A stretch of 64,000 nucleotides of DNA, taken from contig NZ_FPAG01000001.1 in assembly GCF_900116365.1 (NCBI RefSeq), forward strand, positions 213,924 to 277,923, read 5' to 3'. Shown here piece after piece: positions 25,831 through 34,679 of the stretch; within the stretch, counting starts at the first letter, position 1; each line of letters starts with the position of its first letter. The notes below the pieces were generated by a model. It saw only the letters and a program-made list of their open reading frames with translations. It ran no database searches and was not told the origin of the DNA. This DNA comes from Zhouia amylolytica (GTDB taxonomy: Bacteria > Bacteroidota > Bacteroidia > Flavobacteriales > Flavobacteriaceae). Made by a program: the position numbers and the translations under genes.

Positions 25831-27942
25831 TTATTTTAAAATCTGATACGCAATTAAAGCCACTACATAAGCCATCCCACTCATTATAAACAATTGTCCC
25901 ATCGGCCATTTCCAGGAATTGGTTTCTCTTTTTACAATGGCCAGGGTACTCATACATTGCATGGCAAAGGCATAGAAAAGCAATAAGGACATCCCGGAGG
26001 CGAGGTTAAAAAGCTTTCCTCCTGTAAGGATATTCACCTCATCACGCATTCGTGATTTAATGGTTTGTTCATCATCATTCCCTACGCTATAAATAGTTGC
26101 CAATGTTCCGACAAACACTTCTCTGGCTGCAAAGGAACTAATAAGGGCAATCCCTATTTTCCAATCGTATCCTAAAGGTTGTATGGCCGGTTCAATAGCC
26201 TTCCCTAATATTCCAATATACGAATTTTGGAGCTTAAAACTTGCTATTTCTTTGTCCAATTCTACGTCAGAAACTGTCTGATCAACCGCTACTCCGGCAT
26301 ACTTTTCTTTTACGATCTCTTCGGCATTATTAAAATTATCATTTGGACCGTTTGAGGCGAGGAACCATAGTACAATGGAGATCGCCAAAATTATTTTACC
26401 GGCACCAAAAACAAAGCTTTTCGTTTTTTCTATAACAGTATACGCTACATTTTTAAAAAGCGGCATTTTATAGTTAGGCATTTCTACTACAAAAAATGAT
26501 CTGCTTTTAATCTTCAGCATCTTATTCAGCACCCATGATGATGATACTGCCATCACGAATCCTAAAAGGTATAGCAGCATTAAGGTGAGTCCTTGCAGGT
26601 TCATTCCCAGAAATCGTTCGTTCGGGATGACCAGGGCAATGATTATAAGGTATACGGGTAATCGTGCTGAACAGGTTGTAAATGGCGTAACAAGAATGGT
26701 AATTAATCGTTCTTTCCAGTTTTCAATATTTCGGGTTGCCATTACAGCAGGAATTGCACAGGCAGTTCCTGAGATTAGTGGAACCACACTTTTACCGCTC
26801 AATCCAAATTTTCGCATGGATCGATCCATAAGGAAAACGACCCTGCTCATATAACCTGTTTCTTCTAAAATTGAAATGAAGAGGAATAAGAATGCTATTT
26901 GAGGTATGAAAATAACAATCCCTCCCAAGCCCGGAATAATCCCTTCAGAAATAAGATTGGTAAAGGCCCCTGACGGGAGACTTTCTTTCACCCATTCGCT
27001 AAAGGAAGCAAATGTTGCATCGATAAAATCCATTGGATAACTACTCCAGTCGTAAATCGCCTGGAAAATCACCAACAGAATCATAAAGAATATGACATAC
27101 CCCCAGACCTTATGAGTTAACACTTTATCTAAAGATGCTCTGAAGCCTTTTGCTGCATTTACATCAAGCTTGTAGCCTTCCTTGAGCACGCCATTGATGA
27201 ATTGGTAACGCAGTATGGTTTCTTTTTGCTGTAATCGTTTTAATTCTGATTTAGGCTTGGTAGAGAAACTGGAGGCATCTTTAACAAGATTACGATCCAG
27301 GTTTACAAAGTTCACATCCTGTGTAATTACCAGCCATAGTTTGTAAAGATCTTGATTAGGGAACGCATTCCTCAAACCTTCAAAGTACTCTACGTCAATA
27401 ACTGAAGCATTCACACAAGGTTCAGAAGAAATGTTCTTATAGTCCAGGATCAACTCTTTAATCTGGTCGATTCCTTCTTTTTTCCTTGTACTGACTACAG
27501 CTATTTTTGTTTTTAATTTTTCTTCCAATAAAGGAACATCCAGAGAAATCCCTTTACTACGCATTCGATCAGCCATATTGATTACTAATATGGTCGGAAT
27601 CTGAAGATCTTTTATCTGTGTAAAAAGGAGGAGGTTTCTTTTGAGATTTTCGACGTCGGTAACCACTACAGCTACATCCGGATAATCCTTATCCTTTTTA
27701 TTCAACAACAATTCTATAACAACATTCTCGTCGAGTGAGGTAGCATTAAGGCTGTAAGTTCCGGGAAGATCTAATATATGCGCCTTAATTCCCCTGGGTA
27801 ATTTGCAAATTCCTTCCTTTTTCTCAACAGTAATACCCGGGTAATTACCAACCTTTTGATTTAAACCTGTAAGTTGGTTAAATACTGACGTCTTCCCTGT
27901 ATTTGGGTTTCCTATGAGCGCTACTTTAATCTGTTTGCTCAT
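25831..27942 (-). CDS. feoB: Ferrous iron transport protein B
   Basis: A 703-residue inner-membrane Fe(II) transporter. The N-terminal G domain has G1 GNPNTGKT (11-18) and the G3 motif DLPGTYSL. The C-terminal part has two Gate domains, the first with GTACAIPAVMATR and the second with SFAAREVFVGTLATIY. About eight to ten membrane helices are present. Its ATG overlaps the feoA stop by 4 bp, so feoA-feoB-small Cys-rich protein form one operon. Length is typical of Bacteroidota FeoB. Confidence 0.96.
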   Translation of the reverse strand: MSKQIKVALIGNPNTGKTSVFNQLTGLNQKVGNYPGITVEKKEGICKLPRGIKAHILDLPGTYSLNATSLDENVVIELLLNKKDKDYPDVAVVVTDVENLKRNLLLFTQIKDLQIPTILVINMADRMRSKGISLDVPLLEEKLKTKIAVVSTRKKEGIDQIKELILDYKNISSEPCVNASVIDVEYFEGLRNAFPNQDLYKLWLVITQDVNFVNLDRNLVKDASSFSTKPKSELKRLQQKETILRYQFINGVLKEGYKLDVNAAKGFRASLDKVLTHKVWGYVIFFMILLVIFQAIYDWSSYPMDFIDATFASFSEWVKESLPSGAFTNLISEGIIPGLGGIVIFIPQIAFLFLFISILEETGYMSRVVFLMDRSMRKFGLSGKSVVPLISGTACAIPAVMATRNIENWKERLITILVTPFTTCSARLPVYLIIIALVIPNERFLGMNLQGLTLMLLYLLGFVMAVSSSWVLNKMLKIKSRSFFVVEMPNYKMPLFKNVAYTVIEKTKSFVFGAGKIILAISIVLWFLASNGPNDNFNNAEEIVKEKYAGVAVDQTVSDVELDKEIASFKLQNSYIGILGKAIEPAIQPLGYDWKIGIALISSFAAREVFVGTLATIYSVGNDDEQTIKSRMRDEVNILTGGKLFNLASGMSLLLFYAFAMQCMSTLAIVKRETNSWKWPMGQLFIMSGMAYVVALIAYQILK

Positions 27943-28187
27943 AATAGTACTTCGTTTTGATCGATGACATCGATAGTAATATGCATTGCAGTCTCCTTAC
28001 GGATGGCCAAAAAAGAACCATTTATATTTAAGTAGAGTGGATCCCGAAAAGGAGCATGCTGAATAAGTTCCACCTCATTCCCAGGCAAACACCCCATTTC
28101 AAATAATTTAATCGGAATTTCATCCAGAGAAATATCTTTGATGATTCCTTTCTCACCTCTTTTTAGATCTGCAACGGTTAACGTCAT
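27939..28187 (-). CDS. feoA: Ferrous iron transport protein A
   Basis: An 82-residue SH3-like cytosolic protein with the FeoA core: LKRGEKGIIKDI, LFEMGCLPGNEVELIQHAPF and FLAIRKETAMHITI. It is thought to interact with FeoB and affect its activity. It is the first gene of the feo operon and overlaps feoB by 4 bp. A TACTTTTG box lies 27 nt upstream. Confidence 0.93.
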   Translation of the reverse strand: MTLTVADLKRGEKGIIKDISLDEIPIKLFEMGCLPGNEVELIQHAPFRDPLYLNINGSFLAIRKETAMHITIDVIDQNEVLL

Positions 28188-28213
28188 CCTTATTTAGATT
28201 CATTTTAAGTAAG

Positions 28214-28221
28214 CAAAAGTA
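28214..28221 (-). promoter_or_regulatory. Probable -7 box of the feo operon
   Basis: Minus-strand TACTTTTG fits TAnnTTTG about 26 nt upstream of the feoA ATG. No clear TTG -33 element lies at the right distance, which could indicate activator dependence. No iron-responsive operator is recognised. Confidence 0.45.
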
Positions 28222-28310
28222 ATATAAAAAAACAGGATGGCGAAACCTACATAACTAAAATTAACGTTAAAGCCTATGCGTTTAACAACTTATGGGGAAT
28301 TTATTGAAAT

Positions 28311-28985
28311 TTAATCGTGATACTCTTCTTTCAGCACTTTGAGATCGTGCATTAATTTCCGGATGCTTTCTTCATCGGTTCCATTATAGAACCCCCTGAT
28401 GCGTCGTTCTTTATCGACGAGGATAAAGTTCTCGGTATGGATCATATCATATGGTCCCCCGTCGCCATCTGTTTTAACGGCCAGATAACTTTTTCGAGCC
28501 AGTTGGTAGATCTGTTTTTTATCTCCGGTAACCAGGTTCCACTTATCATCCTGCACTCCTTTCTTCCTGGCATAAGCCTTCAGAACAGGAACTGAATCGA
28601 TTTGAGGGGTAACGGAATGTGATAACAACATCACCTCTTTATCGTTTAAGATCTCTTTTTGGATTTTAACCATATTATCGGTCATTATCGGACAGATACT
28701 CGGGCAGGTGGTAAAAAAGAAATCGGCTATATAGATCTTATTCTTGTAATGACTCTCCGTAATGGTATCACCATTTTGATTGATCAAATTAAAATCGGCG
28801 ATGGTATGGTATTTCTTCACATATTGAACGGTACTATCAACCAGTTCAGCATTCACCATTGCGGGTTGAAACACCGGTAATCTTTCTTTTGGTTTTAAGG
28901 CATTGTAAAACAAAAAGATTATTATTGCGGACAGTATTGTAAGGACAATAAAGAAGTATTTATACTTTGCAAAGAATTGAAGCAT
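28311..28985 (-). CDS. SCO1/SenC family copper chaperone-like protein
   Basis: A membrane-anchored thioredoxin-fold protein of 224 residues from the ATG at 28985. One N-terminal helix is present (about 10-29). Copper ligands are all present: Cys94 and Cys98 in TCPSICP and His183 in IHTENF. SCO proteins deliver copper to or reduce cytochrome c oxidase CuA. No oxidase gene is adjacent. An in-frame codon 54 bp upstream is less likely, because a TAATTTTG promoter box (29007-29014) would then lie inside the gene. Confidence 0.9.
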   Translation of the reverse strand: MLQFFAKYKYFFIVLTILSAIIIFLFYNALKPKERLPVFQPAMVNAELVDSTVQYVKKYHTIADFNLINQNGDTITESHYKNKIYIADFFFTTCPSICPIMTDNMVKIQKEILNDKEVMLLSHSVTPQIDSVPVLKAYARKKGVQDDKWNLVTGDKKQIYQLARKSYLAVKTDGDGGPYDMIHTENFILVDKERRIRGFYNGTDEESIRKLMHDLKVLKEEYHD

Positions 28986-29006
28986 CACCAAAAAGTTTCT
29001 TGATTG

Positions 29007-29014
29007 CAAAATTA
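29007..29014 (-). promoter_or_regulatory. Probable -7 box of the SCO1 gene
   Basis: Minus-strand TAATTTTG matches TAnnTTTG, 21 nt before the chosen ATG. It supports the shorter start. No matching -33 TTG is evident. Confidence 0.4.
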
Positions 29015-29109
29015 AAGAATAAACCTTATTTGCATGCATCTCTGTGCTAAATGTATCATAAAATTATAAGGTTCAAGGTTATTCGTTTCCTATAATACAT
29101 CTAAAACCT

Positions 29110-29117
29110 TACTTTTG
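29110..29117 (+). promoter_or_regulatory. Probable -7 box of rseP
   Basis: TACTTTTG matches TAnnTTTG, 32 nt before the rseP ATG. No clear -33 element. Confidence 0.4.
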
Positions 29118-29149
29118 TGCGATTTTGAATTTATATTTACTTAAGATAT

Positions 29150-30475
29150 ATGAGCCCTATTTTAGTTAAGACATTACAACTTTTATTAAGTTTATCTATA
29201 TTAATCGTATTGCATGAGTTGGGACACTTCATCCCTGCTAAGCTCTTCAAAACCAGAGTTGAAAAATTCTTTTTATTCTTTGATGTTAAGTTTGCGCTTT
29301 TTAAAAAGAAGATTGGCGAAACTGTTTACGGTATCGGCTGGCTTCCATTAGGGGGTTATGTTAAGATATCGGGAATGATCGATGAAAGCATGGACAAAGA
29401 CCAGATGGCTGGTCCGCCACAACCATGGGAATTCCGTTCTAAGCCGGCTTGGCAACGTCTTATCATTATGGTCGGTGGTGTTACGGTAAACCTGATCCTT
29501 GGATTTGTGATCTATATGATGATCCTTTTTGTATGGGGGCAGGAACAACTAAAACCTGAAGACATGCCTCATGGGTTTGCTGTGGTTGAAGAAATGGAAC
29601 AATTCGGATTTAAGAATGGCGACAAAATTTTAAGCGTTAACGACAAAGAACTCGACAATGCACTTCGATTTAACAGTCACCTATTGGTTCGTGATGTATC
29701 GAATGTAAAGGTCGAGCATATTGATGGCACCCAGGAAACACTGCGTTTACCAGACACCATTGGGGATTATATCTTTAAGAAAGGATTAATGCCGGCGTTC
29801 CAATTGCGCACCAATCCGATCCTCGACACCATTATTGCTGATTCACAGGCTGAAAAAGCAGGACTTTTGAAAGGAGACAAAGTATTGGCTGTGGATGGTA
29901 AAAATGTGACGTTTTTTGATGAAATCGGAAGTCATCTAAAAGACAAACCTAACTATGACACTCAACTGGTTGTTGAACGCGGAAATCAAATCGATACCAT
30001 TACGGCAACCACAGATGAGGATGGGAAACTTGGCATTTACAGTTTACAAGGAGGCATGGTTACGCCAAAAGAAAAAAAGTTTGGATTTGGTGAAGCCGTT
30101 TGGAAGGGGTTTGCCTATGGATATTGGACCTTACATGATTATGTGGTTCAGTTCAAATATATCTTTACCAAGGAAGGTGCTACTCAGGTTGGTGGTTTTG
30201 GAACCATTGCCAAAATGTTCCCTTCGGTTTGGGATTGGCAATCTTTCTGGATGTCAACAGCGCTAATTTCAATTATTCTGGCATTTATGAACATCCTGCC
30301 TATTCCTGCTTTGGATGGTGGACATGTCATGTTCTTGTTATACGAAATGATCACTGGTAGAAAGCCTAGCGATAAGTTTTTAGAATACGCACAAATGATT
30401 GGATTCTTCCTACTTATTGCATTATTGTTATTTGCCAATGGAAACGACATATACCGCTGGCTTTCTGAGCGATAG
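29150..30475 (+). CDS. rseP: RIP metalloprotease (site-2 protease)
   Basis: A 441-residue intramembrane zinc protease. The active site HELGH (22-26) is in the first helix, and the distal ligand Asp is in ILPIPALDGGH near the C-terminus. Two PDZ-like segments lie between (about 120-200 and 205-285), the second showing SQAEKAGLLKGDKVLAVDG. It cleaves anti-sigma factors or remnant signal peptides in the inner membrane. Four hydrophobic segments are visible. Length fits RseP. A strong terminator follows. Confidence 0.94.
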   Translation: MSPILVKTLQLLLSLSILIVLHELGHFIPAKLFKTRVEKFFLFFDVKFALFKKKIGETVYGIGWLPLGGYVKISGMIDESMDKDQMAGPPQPWEFRSKPAWQRLIIMVGGVTVNLILGFVIYMMILFVWGQEQLKPEDMPHGFAVVEEMEQFGFKNGDKILSVNDKELDNALRFNSHLLVRDVSNVKVEHIDGTQETLRLPDTIGDYIFKKGLMPAFQLRTNPILDTIIADSQAEKAGLLKGDKVLAVDGKNVTFFDEIGSHLKDKPNYDTQLVVERGNQIDTITATTDEDGKLGIYSLQGGMVTPKEKKFGFGEAVWKGFAYGYWTLHDYVVQFKYIFTKEGATQVGGFGTIAKMFPSVWDWQSFWMSTALISIILAFMNILPIPALDGGHVMFLLYEMITGRKPSDKFLEYAQMIGFFLLIALLLFANGNDIYRWLSER

Positions 30476-30495
30476 TATCAAACAACATTATAATT

Positions 30496-30530
30496 AAAAA
30501 AGGTGCATCGAATCGATGCACCTTTTTTTT
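30496..30530 (+). terminator. Rho-independent terminator after rseP
   Basis: GGTGCATCG (30502-30510) pairs with CGATGCACC (30514-30522), extended by flanking A and T runs, with an eight-T tail. Confidence 0.9.
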
Positions 30531-30637
30531 ATAAAAAAATCAAAAACACGGTAGGGTTACTCTTCCTGCAACTGTTACACTATAAAGGACACCCAAATCT
30601 GTCCGTAAACTAATTATTAATTTAAAACTCAAAAATT

Positions 30638-31546
30638 ATGATTCTTAAAAGAATGTCATTGTTAGTATTGATGGTATCAACTGCTTTTTTAACCAGTTGT
30701 TCAGACAATAACGATCAAGCTAGCACGGGTACTATGGCCGTTCACATGACAGATGCTCCATTTCCATATGAAATGGTAGCCGAGGCAAACGTAACGATTA
30801 CTAAAATTGAGGCAAGAAACACCTCAATTGAAGAAGGTACAGAAGAAGGCGCAGAAGAAGAAGGTATGGAAACCAGTTCTTCTCCTTTCGTGGTATTAAT
30901 GGAGGAAGAGGTTACATTAAACCTGTTAGAACTTACTAATGGTGTTACAGAGACTCTTGCAAACGTTGAAATCCCTACCGGGACATACGATCTTGTACGT
31001 GTTTATATAAAAGAAGCAGGTGTAGTTTTAACTGACGGTACTCCTTATACTCTTAAGGTTCCCAGTGGTGCTTCATCAGGTTTAAAGATTTTCCTTGAGC
31101 CTGGGATTACTGTTTCGGGTGGTTTGACAAGTGATTTATTATTAGACTTTGACATAAGTCAGTCATTTGTTCCTGTTGGGGATGTTAATGCTGCAGAAGG
31201 TATTACAAGTTTCAACTTTAACCCGGTTATCAAAGCTTCTAATTTATCAACTGCCGGTACTTTAACAGGTGCAGTAACTACCATCGAGACTACAACTGAA
31301 GGTGATACTGTAACGGAGACAGCTGTTGGTCTTGAAGGCGCTACCATAACCATTTTGAATGGTGAAGAAATAGTTACTTCAGCTATAGCAGGAGCAGAAG
31401 GTGCTTATACTGTATTGGGATTAGATGCAGGCACATACACTGTAATGGTAGAAATTGATGGTTATACAGCACAGACAGTAGAAGGTGTAGAGGTTGTAGC
31501 TGCGAATCAAACAACTCAAAACTTTGAGCTTGTAGCTGCAGAATAA
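30638..31546 (+). CDS. DUF4382 lipoprotein with C-terminal carboxypeptidase-regulatory-like domain
   Basis: A 302-residue lipoprotein precursor (AFLTSC, Cys21). Residues about 31-200 are a DUF4382 domain, with the typical start GTMAVHMTDAPFPYE and NVTITKIEA. An acidic insert, EEGTEEGAEEEGMETSS, interrupts it. Residues about 208-300 form a CarboxypepD_reg-like beta domain (GLEGATITILNGEE, YTVLGLDAGTYTVMVEIDGY). The whole is a cell-surface or periplasmic binding-type protein with no catalytic residues seen. The coding sequence is flanked by strong terminators, so it is monocistronic. Confidence 0.85.
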   Translation: MILKRMSLLVLMVSTAFLTSCSDNNDQASTGTMAVHMTDAPFPYEMVAEANVTITKIEARNTSIEEGTEEGAEEEGMETSSSPFVVLMEEEVTLNLLELTNGVTETLANVEIPTGTYDLVRVYIKEAGVVLTDGTPYTLKVPSGASSGLKIFLEPGITVSGGLTSDLLLDFDISQSFVPVGDVNAAEGITSFNFNPVIKASNLSTAGTLTGAVTTIETTTEGDTVTETAVGLEGATITILNGEEIVTSAIAGAEGAYTVLGLDAGTYTVMVEIDGYTAQTVEGVEVVAANQTTQNFELVAAE

Positions 31547-31565
31547 AAATTACTGTTTTGTGATT

Positions 31566-31599
31566 AAAAAATGAGGAGTGGGGTACTCCTCATTTTTTT
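31566..31599 (+). terminator. Rho-independent terminator
   Basis: ATGAGGAGT (31571-31579) pairs with ACTCCTCAT (31585-31593), preceded by A-run and followed by T-run. It ends the DUF4382 gene. Confidence 0.9.
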
Positions 31600-31620
31600 A
31601 TACAAAATTCCCAATATTTA

Positions 31621-31651
31621 TTTGCAAGATTCAAACTAATACATATATTTG
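31621..31651 (+). promoter_or_regulatory. Promoter of tRNA-Asn copy 1
   Basis: TTTG (31621-31624), 19 bp, TATATTTG (31644-31651): a full Bacteroidota consensus promoter, 25 nt before the tRNA. Confidence 0.85.
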
Positions 31652-31676
31652 CATCCGCAAAATTGCAATAGCAAAC

Positions 31677-31750
31677 TCCTCCTTAGCTCAGTTGGTTAGA
31701 GCATCTGACTGTTAATCAGAGGGTCCTTGGTTCGAGCCCAAGAGGGGGAG
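31677..31750 (+). tRNA. tRNA-Asn (GTT), copy 1
   Basis: A 74-nt cloverleaf. Acceptor TCCTCCT pairs with AGGGGGA, the anticodon arm is TCTGA-CTGTTAA-TCAGA with anticodon GTT, and the T-arm is CTTGG-TTCGAGC-CCAAG. The discriminator is G and CCA is not encoded. Confidence 0.96.
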
Positions 31751-31762
31751 CAAAATAAACAG

Positions 31763-31790
31763 AAAGCCATCCATTTAGGGTGGCTTTTTT
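31763..31790 (+). terminator. Terminator of tRNA-Asn copy 1
   Basis: AAGCCATCC pairs with GGGTGGCTT (one U-G wobble) around ATTTA, followed by six Ts in all. The same hairpin follows copy 2 at 35873. Confidence 0.88.
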
Positions 31791-31835
31791 ATTATACGCT
31801 ATTTTCATAATACCTACTCACATCCTGTTTAATAA

Positions 31836-31920
31836 ATCTAACTGTTAATCAGAGACCCGATAGCTATCGGGGTTGGTTCGAGCCCATTGCCTGTCCCGAT
31901 TACCATCGGGAATGGGGAGC
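31836..31920 (+). pseudogene. tRNA-Asn relic disrupted by two palindromic insertions
   Basis: The anticodon arm (atctaactgttaatcagag) and T-arm (ttggttcgagccca) of tRNA-Asn are recognisable, and ggggagca plus a tRNA-type terminator follow. The 5' half is lost and one anticodon stem pair is broken. A perfect palindrome CCCGATAGCTATCGGG (31856-31871) replaces the variable region. A second hairpin, TCCCGAT-TACC-ATCGGGA (31894-31911), separates T-arm and acceptor end. It cannot fold as a tRNA. Confidence 0.8.
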
Positions 31921-31927
31921 AGAAAAC

Positions 31928-31957
31928 AGAAAGCCACCTTCTAAAGATGGCTTTTTT
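31928..31957 (+). terminator. Terminator-like hairpin after the tRNA-Asn relic
   Basis: AAAGCCACCTT and AAGATGGCTTT pair with mismatch around CTA and are followed by Ts. It is a diverged copy of the tRNA-Asn terminator and may serve nothing now. Confidence 0.6.
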
Positions 31958-31992
31958 ATAAAAATTATTATGTACTCTTACGAATGTATTCA

Positions 31993-33213
31993 TCAATGTT
32001 TTGGACGTAGTGGAATGTGAACATTAAAAGAGGTTCCATCTTTTCTTTGATTGACATCGATCAATGCTCCTGCAGCAAATAAAGCCAGTGGATCGCCATT
32101 ATCATCTGCCAGGATCTGAGGGCGTTCTAACCTATTCATTGGTAAGACATCGCCATTGACCAGCGTAACTTCCTTTCTCATAAAGAAAGGATTATTCGGT
32201 TTATTCCACACCACACCATCCTTAGATTGTAAAATGGCCAAACCTGGTTTTCCTTCCGTAATTCTTCCTGAAAAATCTTTCATAACTGCATAGAACACTT
32301 TTCTTTGTTTATGATACCATACATAAGGATCTTCGGCGGATGCAACTTTCCCGTCTTCCATTTTAATATTGAACATTATATCATCTATCGCCTTAAACGG
32401 TCCGGTTGGGGAATCAGACAAGGCTAAACCGTGCACACCCTTCCAATTAGGGTCGTAGATATTCCCTTTAAAATACATGAGATATTTACCATCCGAGGGC
32501 CTCTGAACAACAGACGGGTTCACTACGATCAAATTATCAGGTTTGGCTTCTGTACCTTCAGGTGAAGGATTCAATACGTTATTGGGCTTTACTCGTGTTC
32601 TTGGAGCAAGCAAGGGTGTGGAAGATCTATTGAAATTACCAGCCATCAGATTCTCAAAATTATCAAATTCAACAACACCAATCTTTTGATTCTGCTGCAC
32701 CCGATTCCTTTTATTCAATTGTGCTGCTTTCGAATCTTCAGGCTGTTCACCTTCATCTCTGGAACCTATATAATATAAATAGTATTTGCCATTAAACTTT
32801 TTCAAATGTGGGTTATGCACCATTTGCGCATCCCAGGCTAAAGAATCTCCTTGTAATTCTCTTCCAGTCAGAACTACCTTTTGAAACTTAAAGTTTCGAT
32901 CTGGCTGATCTGATACCGCATAGGCTATTTTAGAGTTTAACACCCAGGAATTTGAAAATTGGGGCACAGAGTCTCCACTCTCCCATGTACTATAAAGCAT
33001 ATGATATTTTCCATCATAACCTTTTACAACACTACCGCCCCAAACAAATCTATCTGGATCATTCAACACTGATGGTCCTTCAAGAATATCGCCTTTGATC
33101 ACTGCGTCTACCGGCAATACCTCCAGTTCTAAATCGACAGCATTCTTTTTCGAGCAACTAATTAAGGTTAATACAAGTCCTAAACAGATGTACTTTACGG
33201 GGGATGAGATCAT
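31993..33213 (-). CDS. Glycoside-hydrolase-like five-bladed beta-propeller lipoprotein
   Basis: A 406-residue precursor with a lipoprotein signal (LTLISC, Cys20). Repeated blade motifs suggest a GH43/GH32/GH117-type five-bladed propeller: RFVWGGSVVKGYDGKYHMLYS, WDAQMVHNPHLKKFNGKYYLYYIG, VVNPSVVQRPSDGKYLMYFKG and SAEDPYVWYHKQRKVFYAVMKD. Acidic residues in WDAQMVHNP and AEDPYVW are candidates for catalysis. A polysaccharide-degrading role is likely but the substrate is not readable. No SusCD pair is adjacent, so it is not in an obvious utilisation locus. Confidence 0.65.
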   Translation of the reverse strand: MISSPVKYICLGLVLTLISCSKKNAVDLELEVLPVDAVIKGDILEGPSVLNDPDRFVWGGSVVKGYDGKYHMLYSTWESGDSVPQFSNSWVLNSKIAYAVSDQPDRNFKFQKVVLTGRELQGDSLAWDAQMVHNPHLKKFNGKYYLYYIGSRDEGEQPEDSKAAQLNKRNRVQQNQKIGVVEFDNFENLMAGNFNRSSTPLLAPRTRVKPNNVLNPSPEGTEAKPDNLIVVNPSVVQRPSDGKYLMYFKGNIYDPNWKGVHGLALSDSPTGPFKAIDDIMFNIKMEDGKVASAEDPYVWYHKQRKVFYAVMKDFSGRITEGKPGLAILQSKDGVVWNKPNNPFFMRKEVTLVNGDVLPMNRLERPQILADDNGDPLALFAAGALIDVNQRKDGTSFNVHIPLRPKH

Positions 33214-33313
33214 AAATAAATGTGTATTGATTGTTAATTATTCAGATGGTAAGATAAAAAATTTAAGTCCCATGAAACAAATGTTAAATACCTATTCTTT
33301 AACGACCTTATAC

Positions 33314-33344
33314 TAGTTTGTGATAACAGCAATAGGTATATTTG
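33314..33344 (+). promoter_or_regulatory. Promoter of cydAB
   Basis: TTTG (33317-33320) and TATATTTG (33337-33344) with 16 bp between. The -7 box contains the TTG at 33342 that could be mistaken for a start codon, so translation must begin downstream at 33372. Confidence 0.65.
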
Positions 33345-33371
33345 TTAGGTACAACTACTTCATTATCTACT

Positions 33372-34679
33372 ATGGAAAATCTTGATGCAGCGAGACTCCA
33401 AATGGCCTTCACTTTAGCTTTCCACATAATCTTTGCATGTATAGGTATGGTGATGCCTTTTTTTATGGTCGTTTCTCATTACAAATGGCTTAAAACACGT
33501 AACAAAATATATTTAACCCTCACCAAATCCTGGCAAAAAGGGGTTGCAATATTCTTCGTAACCGGTGCGGTTTCGGGCACTGCCCTTTCATTTGAATTAG
33601 GGTTGCTATGGCCTGAATTCATGAAGCATGCAGGTCCGATTATCGGAATGCCATTTTCCCTGGAAGGAGCAGCCTTCTTTGTTGAAGCGATTGCTTTAGG
33701 GTTCTACCTCTACGGCTGGAATAAATTAAACGAACGCTTTCATTGGATTACAGGCGTCATTATAGGCATTTCCGGAGTTGCCTCGGGAATCCTTGTCGTT
33801 TCCGCGAATGGTTGGATGAATGCCCCTTCGGGTTTTGATTATATCAATGGTGAATTCTTAAATATTGACCCTGTTGCTGCCTTTTTAAATCCTGCCTGGT
33901 TTACCCAGGCACTTCATATGATTCTCGCAGCCTTTACAGCCACCGGATTTGCCGTAGGAGGGGTTCACGCTTATCAGATCTATAAAAAACGTAATGTAGC
34001 ACTTCATAAAAAGGCATTTAAAATTGCCGTAACCTTTGGTGCTATTGCTGCCATACTGCAACCCATTAGTGGAGACATCTCTGCCAAGGACATCGCCCAG
34101 AGACAACCGGTAAAACTAGCAGCTATGGAGGCTCATTATGACACCGAAAAAGGAGCTCCCTTATATATCGGAGGAATTGTCAATGAAGAAACCCAAGAGG
34201 TAAAGTATAAAATTGCCATCCCTAAAGCTTTATCCTTTTTATCGTTCGGCGACTTTGATGCGGAAGTTAAAGGCCTTAATGATTTCCCAAAAGATACGCA
34301 TCCTCCGGTTGCGATCACACACTATGCATTTCAAACCATGGTAGGGCTTGGAACAATATTACTTATAGCTGGTATTATATTCTTATTGAGCTATAAAAAG
34401 AAACACTGGATGGATACAAAAAAGTACTGGTTACTCTTTATACTCTTAGCGCCTGCAGGTTTTATTGCTTTAGAGGCCGGATGGGTTGTTACCGAAGTAG
34501 GAAGGCAACCCTGGATCATCTACAATATTATGAAAACAAAGGATGCAGTAACTCCAATGCCGGGTATGATCTACAGTTTTTATATGTACCTTTTTCTTTA
34601 TACTATTCTTGCGGTTGTTGTTACCTGGCTGATGCAGCGACAAATTAAAGTTTTAAACAAAACCTCTGTTGAGTTATGA
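33372..34679 (+). CDS. cydA: Cytochrome bd-type quinol oxidase subunit I
   Basis: A 435-residue integral membrane protein starting MENLDAARLQMAFTLAFHI. It shows the conserved His in AFHIIF (heme b595), helix-rich topology and the GWVVTEVGRQPWII block near residues 380-393. It belongs to the shorter, CIO-like class without the long Q-loop insertion. It oxidises quinol and reduces oxygen to water at low oxygen tension. The start at 33372 was chosen over TTG 33342, which lies inside the promoter. It overlaps cydB by 4 bp. Confidence 0.94.
   Translation: MENLDAARLQMAFTLAFHIIFACIGMVMPFFMVVSHYKWLKTRNKIYLTLTKSWQKGVAIFFVTGAVSGTALSFELGLLWPEFMKHAGPIIGMPFSLEGAAFFVEAIALGFYLYGWNKLNERFHWITGVIIGISGVASGILVVSANGWMNAPSGFDYINGEFLNIDPVAAFLNPAWFTQALHMILAAFTATGFAVGGVHAYQIYKKRNVALHKKAFKIAVTFGAIAAILQPISGDISAKDIAQRQPVKLAAMEAHYDTEKGAPLYIGGIVNEETQEVKYKIAIPKALSFLSFGDFDAEVKGLNDFPKDTHPPVAITHYAFQTMVGLGTILLIAGIIFLLSYKKKHWMDTKKYWLLFILLAPAGFIALEAGWVVTEVGRQPWIIYNIMKTKDAVTPMPGMIYSFYMYLFLYTILAVVVTWLMQRQIKVLNKTSVEL

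Noticed and set aside
25712-25957. 81-codon minus-strand frame overlapping the feoB end
   Set aside because: It is out of frame with feoB and with the 42-residue Cys-rich gene, both of which are well supported, and has no sensible protein features.
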